From Tolypeutes matacus (lineage: Eukaryota > Chordata > Mammalia > Cingulata > Chlamyphoridae), in contig JAKSZT010000142.1 in assembly GCA_026826555.1 (NCBI GenBank), positions 2,729,298-2,793,297 of the forward strand: 64,000 nt of DNA. Direction: 5' to 3'. Below the pieces are notes generated by a model that was not told the origin of the DNA, searched no databases, and saw only the letters and a list, made by a program, of their open reading frames with translations. The translations under genes and the position numbers were made by a program. This document shows, in pieces, positions 1-12,129 of this stretch (positions within the stretch are counted from its first letter, which is position 1; every line of letters begins with the position of its first letter).

Positions 1-8
1 CAACATTG

Positions 9-428
9 TGATGGAGTTTTAATTAAAGGCCATGACTACTGACAGAAAGCAGGTCACCTTGGCATGTAATAAACAAGCTCTCCAGTCTCATGCTAATATG
101 AGCTGGGTGAAGAAACTTCCTGAGACAATGCCTGTGAATTGCAGAAATGTAAAGAACTGAGTCATTAACCTTTAAGACTTGCTAATTTCAAACTTTAAGA
201 CTTGTTGATTTCAGCAAAATGTAACTGTTAAGTATCTGTTACCCTTGCACATGCTCACATGTATTTTCTTTTTTCTAAAGCCAAATAAAAGCTACACTTT
301 ATGAGGTGGCTGGGTTCTTCTCTCCATATCGGATGGAGGGTCCCCTGATGCCAGTTTTTTCTTCTCTTTGTTTCTTTCTTTCTCATCCGCAGCACCATTT
401 TCACTGACCCAGTTCCTGAATGCCAACA
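9..428 (+). repeat. 5' LTR of the betaretrovirus-like provirus
   Basis: The LTR starts with TG, ends with CA and is exactly as long as its partner at 5576-5995. By eye there are about 18 substitutions and no length change between them (about 4.3%). A polyadenylation signal AATAAA lies at 284-289, followed by a T- and CT-rich stretch. I see no strong canonical TATA box upstream of it. Confidence 0.93.
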
Positions 429-430
429 TA

Positions 431-448
431 TGGTGCCCAACGTGGGGC
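431..448 (+). promoter_or_regulatory. Primer-binding site, tRNA-Lys type
   Basis: TGGTGCCCAACGTGGGGC lies two bases after the LTR end. This is the lysine-tRNA complementary primer site typical of betaretroviruses and ERV-K elements, with one change from the usual TGGCGCCC start. It sets the class of the provirus. Confidence 0.88.
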
Positions 449-527
449 TCTGAAAATGAAACTTTCCTTTTAGTCAGCACATGGACCAAGGAGCTTCTGA
501 GAGTGGTTTTAAAGAAAAGAAAACAGA

Positions 528-537
528 AAAGGTAAGC
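528..537 (+). promoter_or_regulatory. Probable major splice donor in the provirus leader
   Basis: AAAAGGTAAGC matches the splice-donor consensus (exon end at 531, intron GT at 532-533). It sits between the primer site and the gag start, where retroviruses keep the donor for env mRNA. This is inferred from position and consensus only. Confidence 0.5.
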
Positions 538-561
538 TTCATCCTTGGAATCATCAGGGTA

Positions 562-1560
562 ATGGGTAATCAGTAGTCGAACTTCTCTAGAGTATTAAAA
601 ACTTTATTAAAATGCACTGGTGTAACTATTAAATCCTCGGCTTTTGAGGAACTTTTTTCTCTTGTACAGCAACATTGTTATTGGTTTCAGCCACAAGGGC
701 AGGATATTTTAAATCTGGAACAATGGAAGTTAGTGATGAAAACTTTAAAAAGGTCTCATCAAAAGGGAAAAATAATTCCCCTTCATGTATGGTCTTTGTG
801 TAGTCTTATTTCTGTTGCTCTTGAACCTTTACAATCAGATGAAGATGAAGATTGTAAACAGGATACTGATATTGTTGGTCCAGTAGCAGAACAAGCTAAT
901 GGTGATTTTAATGAAAATATACATGAAAAGGTTAATGAACAGGCAAAAACAGATAAACTCATGTCTAATAAAAAGAAGGAAAGGAAAAAGGAAGTTTATG
1001 GAACTTTTCCAGCGGTCGCTATGCCATCCATTCCAAATTATGATTTATTGTCTTTTGAACCAGCATCTGCACCACCTAAGGTATCTACTGATCCGTTTTT
1101 TACATTTAATGACCCTCCAAAAGTTTCTGTTTTTGTGACAGAACCATCCTCCTCAATTATGAAAAGTATAGCACAGGGAAGTAGAGAGGGAGATTCAGAG
1201 GCTATGCAACTCTTTTCTACTTTTCCAGTAACAGTTACTCAAGTTCCAGTAGATGCTGACAATCCCCAAGGGGGTGTACAATACAAGCACGCTCCTATTC
1301 CTTTTAAAACTATCAAACAATTAAAACAAGCATGCACTCAATATGGTGTAAATTCTCCTTATACTCAAGGATTGGTGCAAGGAATGGCACAAGCAGACAG
1401 ATAAATACCCTGGGACTGGGATTTGTTAGCTCGAGCTGTTCTTAGTTCAGCAGAACTTTTACAATTTAAGACTTGGTGGGCTGATGACGCTAATATTGTA
1501 ACACGATGAAACCAACAGCAACTTTGTAAACCTCCTACTGCTTACATAATTATAAGGCTG
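562..1560 (+). pseudogene. gag: gag remnant (matrix to N-terminal capsid)
   Basis: The frame opens with ATG at 562 encoding Met-Gly-Asn-Gln, the N-terminal glycine context used for myristoylation of betaretroviral Gag. It is broken at once by TAG at 574-576 and then open for 275 codons to TAA at 1402-1404. The early part looks like matrix. An acidic and lysine-rich middle follows, then a proline-rich linker. From about 1270 a capsid-like start (APIPFKTIKQLKQAC) continues past the TAA in the same frame through tryptophan-rich capsid sequence to another stop, TGA at 1507-1509. Recognisable Gag ends near 1560; the rest of capsid and all of nucleocapsid, including zinc knuckles, are absent. At least three stops plus truncation make it non-functional. 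Confidence 0.82.
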
Positions 1561-3289
1561 TGAGATGATAGAAGTTAATAAAATTAAACCACTGTAAAAG
1601 TAAGAAGACTTAGAAATACAGTTTCCAGAAAAATTCTCAAAAGCAGTGAAATCAAAGATATATACTTCTATTGTCATGTTGTAACTTGTTTTGTGTTTGT
1701 ATGGTTGTTCAGTGTCTGTATATTTTGATACCTCCAGATGGTAATATTAAATTGATGAATAAAAATGATTGAAAGAGCTCTATTCAAATGGCCAACATTA
1801 AATAAATGCTTATATTAATAAATAAATATGTGTATTAATTTAAAATAATAAAAATAGATATAAACAAACTAAATCATTATTCTAACAAGTTTGTTTAATG
1901 TTGATAGTAATTGTATGTTGTCAGAAGTTTGCTTAGAAACAGTTTCTAAAATCATTGTGGTAACTTAAGTAGAGAAGGTATATAGAATGTGCTTTTATTA
2001 TTAAAGAAAAGAAAGTAATTTTATCATAAGATAAAATTACTAAGTTATTAAAACAAAGTTAAAGTTTTGTCTTTTCTCAAAGTTTCTCAAGTCATTAATC
2101 TGTTTTAATAAAAGTTTACACAGAGTTTTTCTCCTGAATAATCAGTATGCAAAAAAGAAAGTGTTTTATCAAAGTAGCTTCTTATACTTTAACGTTAATG
2201 TTTCCTTGAAGAAACAAGTTTTATCACTTTTAAAAGAACATAATGTTTAAACCTACTTTCTCAAAAAAGCTTTTTATTTCAAACTATTACAAATAATTTG
2301 GTCTGTTACCTAGAAAAAGATAAAATACTAAAAATAGTTAAGTTCATGTGATATAAGTTGAATGAAGTATTTAAAACTGTTGTACAATTAAAAGAAATTT
2401 TTTAATTTTATAACAATTAAAGTTATATGAATAAAAAGTTCATATAAATACTTTAAAGGTTTATAAAATTGCTGAAAATTTAATAATGCTTCAGTGTAAT
2501 ATTAAATAAAAGTATACTTTTATTAATCATAATTTTAATTATTTTAAAATATAATAATATGTGTTATGAAACTACCTCTCTGCCTAAAAATCAAAAGGCA
2601 GATGCTTTAACTTAAGTTTATCTGATTTATTCCACCTCTGCTAATAAAAAATAAATATATATATATAAAATTTTAAAAATGGAAACTAAAATAGTGAGCA
2701 CCTCAAGGATACTTTTTAACAAATTAAAAAAGATAAAGTACATTTCAAAAGGTGTTGTATTCCTTCTTGGAGGAGCTGGCCACTCTCCCAGGGACTGATG
2801 CATAAACCTTAAAATATACTGCCCAAGGAGTGCTGTGTTCCTTCCAGGGGAGGCTAGCCCCTTCCTCAGGAATTAGCAAAATACTCACAGGTTGGCATCT
2901 ATAGTATCAAATTAATTAAACCTAAACATAGTCAACCAAAATTCTAGTATCAGTTGCTAATTCAACACTTCCCAGCAAAAAGCTAAATATTGGTAAGTAT
3001 ATATATAAAACTGGTCTATTTATCTGTCATTCTGTAACTTTGTCCAATATTAACTTAATCTTTTAATTGATTGTTATTCATGTTTCTCTAATTGTCAGTA
3101 TAAGCTTATAAAACTAAATATACATATTCACATTTATCTTGTATCTATCCAGGACTCTAGCCCAAAATAAGTCAAGTATATCAGTATGTCCCCTGGTTTG
3201 GTAAGCATGTGAATGTATGTATATATATTATAAAAGACTGGAACATAACAGTTAAACCCCTGTTTATAAACAGTAAAATCAATGTTGCA
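1561..3289 (+). other. AT-rich internal stretch in place of capsid end, protease and most of pol
   Basis: About 1.7 kb of strongly AT-rich DNA with stops in all frames and no recognisable protease, reverse transcriptase or RNase H motif. A slightly more GC-rich patch lies at about 2758-2900. It is either very decayed pol, foreign filler carried by this proviral family, or a later rearrangement. A 21-base string at about 2331-2351 (ACTAAAAATAGTTAAGTTCA plus T) recurs near 47,573 in an unassigned block. Confidence 0.6.
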
Positions 3290-3585
3290 AAAACAAAAAG
3301 GGGGAGATGGAGGAGAATCTGCTAAAGACAAACTATCTAAAGCATTGCTTACCTTAATTTTTTAAATAGACAACAAATTTCTAATACCACAGCAGTAAAA
3401 AGACAATGGGAGGTTAATAAAAAGAATGAAAATGAAAAATTAAACAACCAATAAATGGGAAAAAAAAAAGAGGTAAAATTTTTGGGCCAAAGTTTTGCTC
3501 TTAGCATTACAGAAACAGGAAAACAGCAGTGGATCCCCTCTAGAGGAATCAAGCCTAGATTTGAAGATGCTGCCGAAACTTAAAC
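3290..3585 (+). pseudogene. pol: pol remnant, C-terminal tail of integrase
   Basis: Between an A-rich run and the env start, the translation in shifting frames resembles the C-terminal part of a betaretroviral integrase: a KGGD-like start, then DKLSKALLTL, then after interruptions a piece ending QWIPSRGIKPR, which overlaps the env start as in intact betaretroviruses. Several frameshifts and stops are present. The catalytic DDE core is not here. The call rests on motif resemblance and on its position directly upstream of env. Confidence 0.55.
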
Positions 3586-5266
3586 TATGGATGTGGTGGT
3601 TTTACATTGGATTAATTATAGGTAAAGTATTAGGTCAAGGTAAAATACTACATCATAATTACAGTTATTGAGCATACGTAACCAACCCATCTCTTCTAGA
3701 GCTGTTAACTTGGAACGATGAGTCTTACCCAATTTATGTTAATCAATCTCACCATTTTCCAGGACCTATAAATATATGACTACCCTTAAAGCCAAAAGAA
3801 GAAGGGAAACTTATAGAAAATTTAACTTTACCTTTTATAGACTGCCCTATTTGTATTGGATATGATTCTGTATGCATGCAACCTAAAAATCACAGTATAG
3901 TTATAACAGAGAAAAATCAAACTCAAATTTATGTTCTAATTTTCCCTTCTTTTCGATACAAATCAGAAAATATTGTAAATCTTACATGTCACTCTCACAA
4001 CAGACTACTTACTGACAAATGGCATATTTGTCATGGGCTTACAGAGATTGTGTTGTTTAATGATTCCTATGGAATTGTAAAGGATCAGGCCCTTATAGGG
4101 ATAACTAAATCTATTAAAAACACAACCATATCTTGGTTCATTAATAATTCAACCATAATTACTAATAACAGTAAGCCTTATTTCTGGAATTTTGGTAATA
4201 CAGCATTTACTAACTGCTCTATAAATGGGAAAAATCAAGGAAGATACATCCCACAACCATGGAACACTAAACTTAAAAAAACTCAAAGTTATTTGTGGAA
4301 ATTATTTTTGGGAACTGGTCCAATTTTTGAATGGCAAGGCAGCAAAACTAATATTACTATTTTAAAAAGAAAATCAACTCAATTTCTTACAGTATGTGTA
4401 CGAGATCCTATAATTTTTATCATTGGAAAAGTAACTTTTGGTGAAAGGAACATTAGTTGCTCCAATTGCTCCTTATTTACATGTCTTAAGAATTCATATT
4501 TGCAGGAAAATCAAACTCTTTTTATAGCAAGAAGAAGAAAAGGACTATGGTTACCGGTTCGCATGACCAGACATTGGCAACAGTCTCCAGAATCCCAGTT
4601 GTTGTGGCATTTCCTCAACCATTATTTAAAAAGAACTAAAAGACTGATTGGACTTTTAATAGCAGTTATTTTGGGACTGATTGGCATCATAACCGCTGCA
4701 GCTGTCACTGGAACAGCCCTGCATCAAGGAGTCCAGAATCAACAATATGTTAAGGACTGGCATAAAAATGCAAGTGAGATGTGGCATAGCCAGTCTCACA
4801 TTGATATGGTACTGAATAATCGTATGAATGATCTTGAAACAACTATTATACATTTGGGTAATCAAATTTATCATTTAAACTTGTTAAGAGCTCTTAAATG
4901 TAATTGGAATGAAAGTTCTTTTTGTATTACTCTTTTGGCTATAATAATAGTGAACATGATTTGGAGAAAGTGAAAAATCATTTGATTGGATATAAGCATA
5001 ATGTTTCAATAGATCTTTTAGATTTGCAAAAGAAGGCATTGAGCATGTATCAAAATGAATTGAAAGAAACCACTGGGGCAGCCGTTTCACTGTTGGAAAC
5101 AAAAAACAGTTTAAATATAATTTTGGATTGGATTAGGAATTATTGTTATATGCATTTAATTGTGTGTATTGTCAGGGGTAGAATAATAACATATATTCAT
5201 AGAAAAAATGAAGAATTAGACCAGATAAATGCATTTTTGTTAAGAAACATGGCCATGAAAAACTAA
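3567..5266 (+). pseudogene. env: env remnant, surface and transmembrane subunits
   Basis: The frame starts at ATG 3567 with a tryptophan-rich hydrophobic leader resembling a signal peptide. It is broken by TGA at 3669-3671 and TGA at 3777-3779, then stays open to 4973. The surface part has many N-x-S/T glycosylation sites. A basic furin-type site (KRTKR, 4629-4643) is followed by a glycine- and alanine-rich hydrophobic fusion peptide, a heptad-like stretch, and a cysteine pair in CNWNESSFC. Between about 4920 and 4945 a frameshift ends this frame early. The rest of the ectodomain and a short, weak membrane-anchor region (about 5110-5200) continue in a second frame to a stop at 5264-5266. The order matches betaretroviral Env. 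Two stops and one frameshift make it defective. Confidence 0.85.
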
Positions 5267-5561
5267 TTTTGCATTATTAGAAAGATTCTACTAATAACTC
5301 CTTGATCTTAATACTAATTATCTGTACAAAAAATATTCATTTAAGGAACCTGAAGAAGCATAAATATTAATGAAATCACCTTCCATGTAAGAGCTCAAAA
5401 GCTTGACTGGTAGTCAATGACGGGTAGGATTTTCAGAGGAGGACAACCTAAGACAGGCACAGTCACAAAAGCCTATGGAAGAAGACAGTGTGACAGGAGG
5501 TCATCGTGTATCAGCTTATATAATGGTTCCTGTGATATTCACTGAAAAAAAATTAACTAAT

Positions 5562-5575
5562 AAAAAAGGGGGAAA
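5562..5575 (+). promoter_or_regulatory. Polypurine tract of the provirus
   Basis: AAAAAAGGGGGAAA lies directly before the TG that begins the 3' LTR. This is the expected place and composition of the plus-strand primer, and it fixes the LTR boundary. Confidence 0.85.
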
Positions 5576-5995
5576 TGACGGAGTTTCAATTAAAGGCCAT
5601 GACTACTGACAGAATGCAGGTCACCTTGGAATGTAATAAACAAGCTCTCCAATCTCATGCTAATAGGAGCTGGGTGAAGAAACTTCCTGAGACAATGCCT
5701 GTGAATTGCAGAAATGTAAAGAACTGAGTCATTAACCTTTAAGACTTGCTAATTTCAAACTTTAAGATTTGTTGATTTCAGCAAAATGTAACTGTTAAGT
5801 ATCTATTACCCTTGCACATGCTCACATGTATTTTCTTTGTTCTAAAGCCAAATAAAAGCCACACTTTATGAGGTGGCTGGGTTCTTCTCTCCATATCGGA
5901 TGGAGGGTCCCCTGATGCCAGGTTTTTCTTTTCTTTGTTTCTTTCTTTCTCATCCATGGCACCATTTCCACCGACCCAGTTCCTAAATGCCAACA
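5576..5995 (+). repeat. 3' LTR of the betaretrovirus-like provirus
   Basis: Same length (420 bp) and orientation as the LTR at 9-428, starting TG and ending CA, with an AATAAA signal in the matching place. About 18 single-base differences from the 5' copy and no indels. The target duplication CATTG follows at 5996-6000. Confidence 0.93.
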
Positions 5996-6000
5996 CATTG

Positions 6001-6936
6001 CTTTTTGTTTATAAGAAACGAAATGTCAAAAAAAAATGCTAACAATCATATTAACTTGCAGAGAACTCTAGAAATTAAAACCAATCCTACCTCACTAAGG
6101 GTCACATTAAGAGGATTGATTTCTGTTTTCCATCCTAACTTTATGTACAAGTAAAATGTTACTCTCCAATTTAACCTCCAGACATATAAATAGAAACTTT
6201 CAATGAATTTAATCATTTATCTCAAGGGAGAGATCCACAATTACAACAAAGGTTTTTGTTTATATTTTTTTCATATAAGCTTTATTTTTTTTTTAACCAG
6301 AAACATGTTAGTAAGAAATACTCAACAAAAGTACTGCAAAATATTTTAGAAACTATCCTCAATTTTCATCATATTATTTAGATTCTATAAAGTCACTGAA
6401 GTGTGAGAAAATTGAACCACTTTTTTCAAAACCATGCTTAATATTTTTAGACTTTTCCTTCCATGAGCTCACTTTCCCTTTATTTTAACATGCAGGTAAA
6501 TATCTCCCTCCTCTCAGGGATGCATTATATGTGATCATCACATAATTTAGTCAACATTTTGTCCTGTAATAGTTTAATGGATTTTACTGGAGTAGGGATT
6601 TTGCATTCCCCTAAGTCTAGAATAAGAAAGCAATAAAGCTCAACTACTAATCATTACTATGCTTTGTGTAATGATCCATTTTTCTTCCACTAAATTTTTA
6701 TAGTCAGTAATCTTTTGTTTAATGAGTATCTAAATATCCTCTCAATAGAAAGAATAAAAATGAACAGTGAAAGGACATATATGGTGGTTGTAACATACAT
6801 GCTTTTATTCATCAGAATCTGATCATAATCCTTTCAAGCCTGCCCATAATCAAGACCAGAAAGGAAGTCATAGGAACAGAGATGAGACAAGGACTTATAT
6901 TGTCTAAACAAAGTTCCCATTAAAAGACAATTTTCT
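6001..6936. other. Unassigned AT-rich intergenic sequence
   Basis: No coding frame with family features, no structural RNA and no repeat that I can recognise. A few short homopolymer runs only. Confidence 0.5.
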
Positions 6937-7222
6937 GGGAAGCAGTTGTGGCTTAAGTGATTGGTCTCCCATTTACTATATGGGAGGCCCTGAGTTTGGT
7001 TCCTGGGGCCTCCTGGTGAGGGCAAGCTGGCCCATGCCTGCGGACAGCTGACAGCCTGTGCCCACAGAAGCTGGTGCAGCAAGATGATACAACAATGGGA
7101 CACAAGCAGACACAGAGGAAACGTGCAGTGAATGGACACAGATCAAACTGTGAGCACAAGCGGCGGAGGCAGGGGGAGAGGAGGAGGTGGGAATAAATTT
7201 TTAAAACTCTTAAAAAAACACA
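6937..7222 (+). mobile_element. DAS-type tRNA-derived SINE (armadillo family)
   Basis: It starts GGGAAGCAGTTGTGGCTTAAG, has a B-box-like segment (GAGTTTGGTTCCTGG), then a family body with GTGCAGCAAGATGATAC and GACACAGAGG-type motifs, and an A-rich AATAAATTTTTAAAA tail. The same layout recurs at 26,478 and, reversed, at 50,822. Imperfect target-site-like repeats (AAAAGACAATTTTCT and AAAATGACAGTTTGCT) flank it. Confidence 0.82.
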
Positions 7223-8094
7223 AAACAAAATGACAGTTTGCTAATTATTTCTCTATACCAAAGCATATATGTTCAAAATTCACTTCGAATATTTACACAT
7301 TGCACAAATTTTTGCAGTCCTTCTCTCACCACCACTTCTAAACTCTTCTTTCTCCAGTGATTATTCATATTGAAAATATTAGCAATACCCCTTGACTTAA
7401 TGCCTTTTATATTAATCTCCCACACTAAATTGAGCCAAAGTAAAACCTGCATATTTCTCATGAGGTGGTGAGGACACTGCTTCTCTATCTTCACCCATAC
7501 AACTGCAAAATCCTAAAATAGGTAAATAAATCTTCTGTCCTGATGCCAGTGTACTTATCTCACTGGAGAAATGAAAAGCACCATTCAGAGATCAGTTGAT
7601 TATTCCTCAGTGGAAGTAATTCACATTTTACAAAATAATTTTTCCAGTCAGGCAAATAAATAAATAAATAAATATTATTTTTACAAACTAGTTGGTATGT
7701 CTTAAAGTAAAAGCTTATTTAATTTCCATTTGGGCTCTTAGTCAGCAAACAAATACTCAACTTCTAGCTTTCCAACTGTCAATGAAACATTCCTACAAAC
7801 ATGCTGAGGATCACCTAGTCTCAGGATGGCTCCATCAATCAGAAATCAAAAAAAGCCCACTTTTCAGAGGATAGTCATTGTTAAAGTGTTTAAATGGTTC
7901 CACCATCTCTCACTTCAGCAGGATAGTTCTTCAAATATTAGTAGGCAATCTCATGTAGTCTCCAAGACAAATCTTCTTTCCCATCTCACTTTCCAAACAA
8001 TCCCAACATTTTGTTCAACTAGAACTTGAAAATATGCTTTCCTGGAGTCACATACCAACTACATAAGAGGCTGTTACATAAGTTTAAAATTATC
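7223..8094. other. Unassigned intergenic sequence
   Basis: Low-GC DNA with a short (AAAT)n run near 7655-7675. Short open frames here have no recognisable domain, and their codon pattern looks like chance. Confidence 0.5.
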
Positions 8095-8530
8095 ATTTTT
8101 AAATAAATTGAAGATGCATCTGTACCACTCAGCAAACTCAGTTCTATGTATATGCCCTAGTAAAACTTTCACATATACAGGATATATGCTCAAGGGACTT
8201 CATTGGGCACTGTTTGAAATAGAGACAGTGGAAATAACTTAAGTGTTTATAAAAAACTTAAGGGGATTTGGAAATTATATTTTTTGCAATGGAATTTTAT
8301 TCAATGAGTACATTTGCAATCCTGATTTTTATGTGAACATTTAGAAGTTTCAGAAATATAATTTTGAGCAGAAAAGTAAATTAAAATACCATTATTATGA
8401 TGATATTTTAATACTAAATTAAAATATATCAACACACTTACAGTGTAAAAGTTAAAAACATCAAGAGGATGTTTTTCAACTGCATTAGAAGGGCAGACAA
8501 GGAAGGGGATCAAGTAGGGTAGGAAGGACC
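8095..8530 (+). mobile_element. Old L1 3' fragment (L1M-like), sense
   Basis: The order of weakly conserved phrases follows the C-terminal coding end and early 3' UTR of old mammalian L1: a 'stop at a temperature-like ACCACTCAGCAA' start, GGGACTTCATTGGGCACTGTTTGAAATAG, then GTGGAAATAACTTAAGTGT and CAATGGAATTTTATTCA. It is strongly diverged, and no frame remains open. Confidence 0.45.
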
Positions 8531-9559
8531 TTTACATGTGTCAGTAATGTTATACCTAATTATACAGATCTGAAGAAGCTATGGTAAAATATTACTCTTT
8601 ACTGTACATGATAAATTAAAAACATTGTTTTAAACATTTTTCTACGCTTTCTGATGTAAAAATGAGTATTATACAAATGTAACGCATAACTGCACTGATA
8701 CGGGGTGGGGGCAGGTGGGGGGAAGGAACTGCCTTAAGTCACTTTGGAACATTCCAATTTTGACTAGAAAGTGTAAGGTAAAGACAAAAGTGACTGTACA
8801 TTATCATTGTATGTGGTTGATAAATTTGATTCTTATAGGAATATAGATTAAAATTATACAATTGCTTTTCATGTACATAGGGGATGAACAAATAAGTAAA
8901 TGGATGGCTGCAAGTGGGAGCAGGCTTTACACTGCTGATGAGGGAAGTTACAGATAAATAATAAAGGAAAACTCATACAAAGTCTTGGTACCTGCTTAGA
9001 ATTGGAGACATCAGTATGAACTCACATTAAACTTAATATAGATGTAGAATAAATTCATCAATGTGTGTATACATGAATTCATTTCCATTCATATATTGCC
9101 TAACTCTGTCTGCTGAGATGGCCTAGAAGAAATGACATACCAAAAGCAAGGAGCACACACAGTGCTGAGAACTTGATTTGCAAAGACCATAATGGCTGAT
9201 CATAGGATTGGGACAGGGAATGCAAATTGAGCCTGGCACCTTTTGTAGTATCAAAAAGTAAGATAGTAATGAAAAAAATGGCAAGATGGAGATATGTCAA
9301 AAGCACCCATAACCCAACCTGAGGAAAATTAGAACAGCCAACACCAGAAAATTCAAACACAATATAAATCTTGTAGTATTGGATTAAAACCAAAATGTGA
9401 AGTAAATATCCATCATATATATATATAAATGAAGAATATAAAAAATGGAGGAGATGGGAGAAATCTACAGAAGAAGTAAAAAGAATTATGGAATTACTCT
9501 ACACTCAAAGTTGTGGAACTTAATCCCTCCTATTATGTGAGTGGCCTGCACACTGTGAC
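8531..9559. other. Unassigned sequence, possibly more decayed L1 3' UTR
   Basis: No gene. A short G-rich patch lies at about 8702-8725 and a (TA)n run at about 9417-9427. A 97-codon frame on the minus strand at 9100-9393 has no domain or context that supports it. Confidence 0.45.
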
Positions 9560-10210
9560 TTATTTTCAAACCAATGGATTATAGAGCAGTCGCAGTGGGA
9601 AACAGTAACTTTGCAGAATAGAAATCTGGCAACCACAAACTTAGCCAGGTAATCATTTTATCATTATCTGTGATGCGTTGATAACATATACTCCTGATAT
9701 GATATAGTGAGAAGGGCAATATGCCTTTGTTTTATTCTAACCCACAACCTACAGCTTCACACTAACCATTAGAAAAGCATATGACTAACCCAAATTTAGG
9801 AATATTTGCAAGATATCTGACCAATACTCTTCAAAACTGTGAAGGTCATGAAAACGAGGAAAGACTGGGATATTTTTACAGACTAAAGGAGACAAAGAAA
9901 ACAAGACAACTAATTATGATGTACAAACCTAGTATGAAACCCAGTACAAGATAAGGCCTTATGAATACTTAAGGAAAACATGTAAAATCCAAAGAAGTTC
10001 TGGAATTTGGTTGAAAGTAATGCAAAGTGTTGATTTCTTTGTTATAACACTTTTACCATAATAATCTAAGCTGATGACAATAGGAGAAGTGGTGAATAAA
10101 GCAAATCTTTGTACTATCTTTGTGACTTTGAATAAACCTAAACAATGCCAAGTAAAACCTAATTTTAGAGTTTAAGACAGAACTTAATATTTCAGGAATA
10201 ATGGTGTGTA
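9560..10210 (+). mobile_element. L1ME/L1M-type 3' UTR, sense
   Basis: Phrases in order match the well-known old L1M 3' UTR: an ACAGTAACTTTGCAGAATAG start, CTCCTGATATGATATAGTGAGAAGGGCA, CAAAACTGTGAAGGTCATG, GAAAGACTGGGA, and an end with TTGTACTATCTTTGTGACTTT. It is old and non-coding, and it ends just before the duplicated block begins. Confidence 0.72.
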
Positions 10211-12129
10211 AAATTTTGGGGGAGAGGAAATCACACAATGTGGATGGTTAGATTGCTATAATAACCCTTTTCCCTTTTCCCATCAAGTTAACACTTGTGG
10301 AACTCTACCCATACAAATGAAGGGAGGAGGATCAGTTCACTTTGGTCTTATTGCTATTTCATTGTTTTTTTTATGAATAATCCTAAGTTTTTAAAATGTT
10401 CTCTCCCATTTGTTATTTACTATAGTACATTTCTCTCCTTAATTCATACCTGAGGGCAAATAGGCACACATTGTTTTTCATGATACAAACAAAATCATAA
10501 AGTGAATATTTGTGCATTTCACTGACTATATATCCTGTCAAACTGGTTGGAAAGAAGCTACACCTATGGAATAAAAATGAGCCATTCTAGGGTCAGTATG
10601 TGGTTGTATATTTATCCATCTCCATGTAAGCAATGACTAAATGGTGCTACTGTATGAAATGAAATGGGTGATCGTCTCCTGAGAATGCTGGGATCTTCTG
10701 ATAGCACCTACTTATTCAAACCCAATCCTAGACCTTCCACACAGTCCATCATTATGAGGAATTAAGATATAGTTAAAACTTTTAGGTTTAGATATTGTCA
10801 AATATTCTTCATCTTCTTATCTTTTATCCCTCTTTCAAATCCAAGAGCTACATATTTTTGTTTAAACAAATCAACAAGTATAAAAGTTTTTAAGAAGAAA
10901 ATTAATTTAAATTAAATAACAATTTAAATACAACTGAATTAAAATTTCATTTTCTTAATGCAATTATGTAAATATAAATGTGATATTAATTATAAGCTCT
11001 TTAACTATTGAGAATAAAAAGATACCATTTAAAAACAATACACTGAAATTTAAAGACTATTTTACTAAAATGAAGTTTATAAAAACCTTCAATAATGTAA
11101 TAACATATTTACATAATAAAATATAGCAGTGGAATACAAATTATATATCGATTATAACACTTTAATTAGAAAAATAAAGCTATTAAAGAAGTACATAAAA
11201 ATAAAGGCAAAATATTTACAAATGTTGATATGAGATTTGGAATTTCTTCTACCTTATTGATAGTAATTGATTTCAATTTTTTCTACAATGAACTCAATTA
11301 CAATGATGATTCATATATAAATTTCTGTGAATTCATGATAATGTATATCCCCAGGTTTTATGAATTATAATTTTATTTTCATAAAGCATTTTTGAGTAGT
11401 TGCAATTGGTATCTTTCTGAAACTTAGTTATTATTTCTTATAATAAACACATTTCAGGTAAAATTCTACTTAATTATAACTTATATGGTTGTTTTCTAGG
11501 TGTAATATCAAACAACCTTAGATTTTTTAAAAAAGATTAACAAGCTGGATTTGTTTTGCAAGAAATATTGCACTATTTCCTCAATTTTTCAAAATTTTAA
11601 TTTTTCTGAATTCCTAAATAATAATGCTTATTGTTGAAATTTTGAAGCAAAATACTATTAAAAAAATCACATTCCCAATACCAAGAAGGTAAACACTGTT
11701 AACTTTAGTTATATATTCTTAAAGACCTTTAAAATGCATTGTTTGATCTGCATACTTGATATAATATTGTATATGCAATTTGATGTACTAATGAAAAAGT
11801 CCACAATTAGGATTAAATACTGATCCTGAGACAGCTTGGAACAATGTATCAACTGGAAGGATACAGATGACAGGATCATGAATAAGACATTCAATATAAC
11901 ATACCTTAAGTGAAATTACACACCTTTTGTCTGTAGAATGTAGATTCTTAGAATCTGCAGTCATAGTTGCCTGAAAATATGCAAATTAAAAATAAAATTC
12001 TTATTTTTCAATTACCACCTTCTTACAAATTCCACTGGGCAGAAGTGTGAGTGGGGGAGAAAGAGGAAGGGAGAGAGAGAACGAGAGAGGAAGAGAAAAG
12101 ATTTGGAAGGTTTATTTTCTCTCTCAGAA

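Larger units (their letters stand above)
9..5995 (+). mobile_element. Class II (betaretrovirus-like) endogenous provirus, both LTRs present
   Basis: Two 420-bp LTRs in the same orientation enclose a primer-binding site, gag, an AT-rich stretch, the end of pol, env and a polypurine tract. The direct repeat CATTG lies immediately outside both ends (4-8 and 5996-6000) and can be extended to ACATTG by one shared base; 5-6 bp is the usual target duplication for this class. The lysine-tRNA primer site and the capsid and Env features point to the ERV-K/HML-like group. The element is about 6.0 kb, short for a provirus of 8-10 kb, because protease and nearly all of reverse transcriptase, RNase H and integrase are missing. 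No viral gene is intact, so this is a genomic fossil. Confidence 0.93.

Noticed and set aside
3296..3312. AAAACAAAAAGGGGGAGATGG as a second, internal polypurine tract.
   Set aside because: It is purine-rich but no LTR follows, and it reads as the start of the integrase-tail remnant.
9100..9393. A 97-codon minus-strand frame with hydrophobic stretches.
   Set aside because: No domain, no splice context and no second copy; the length is within chance for this amount of DNA.
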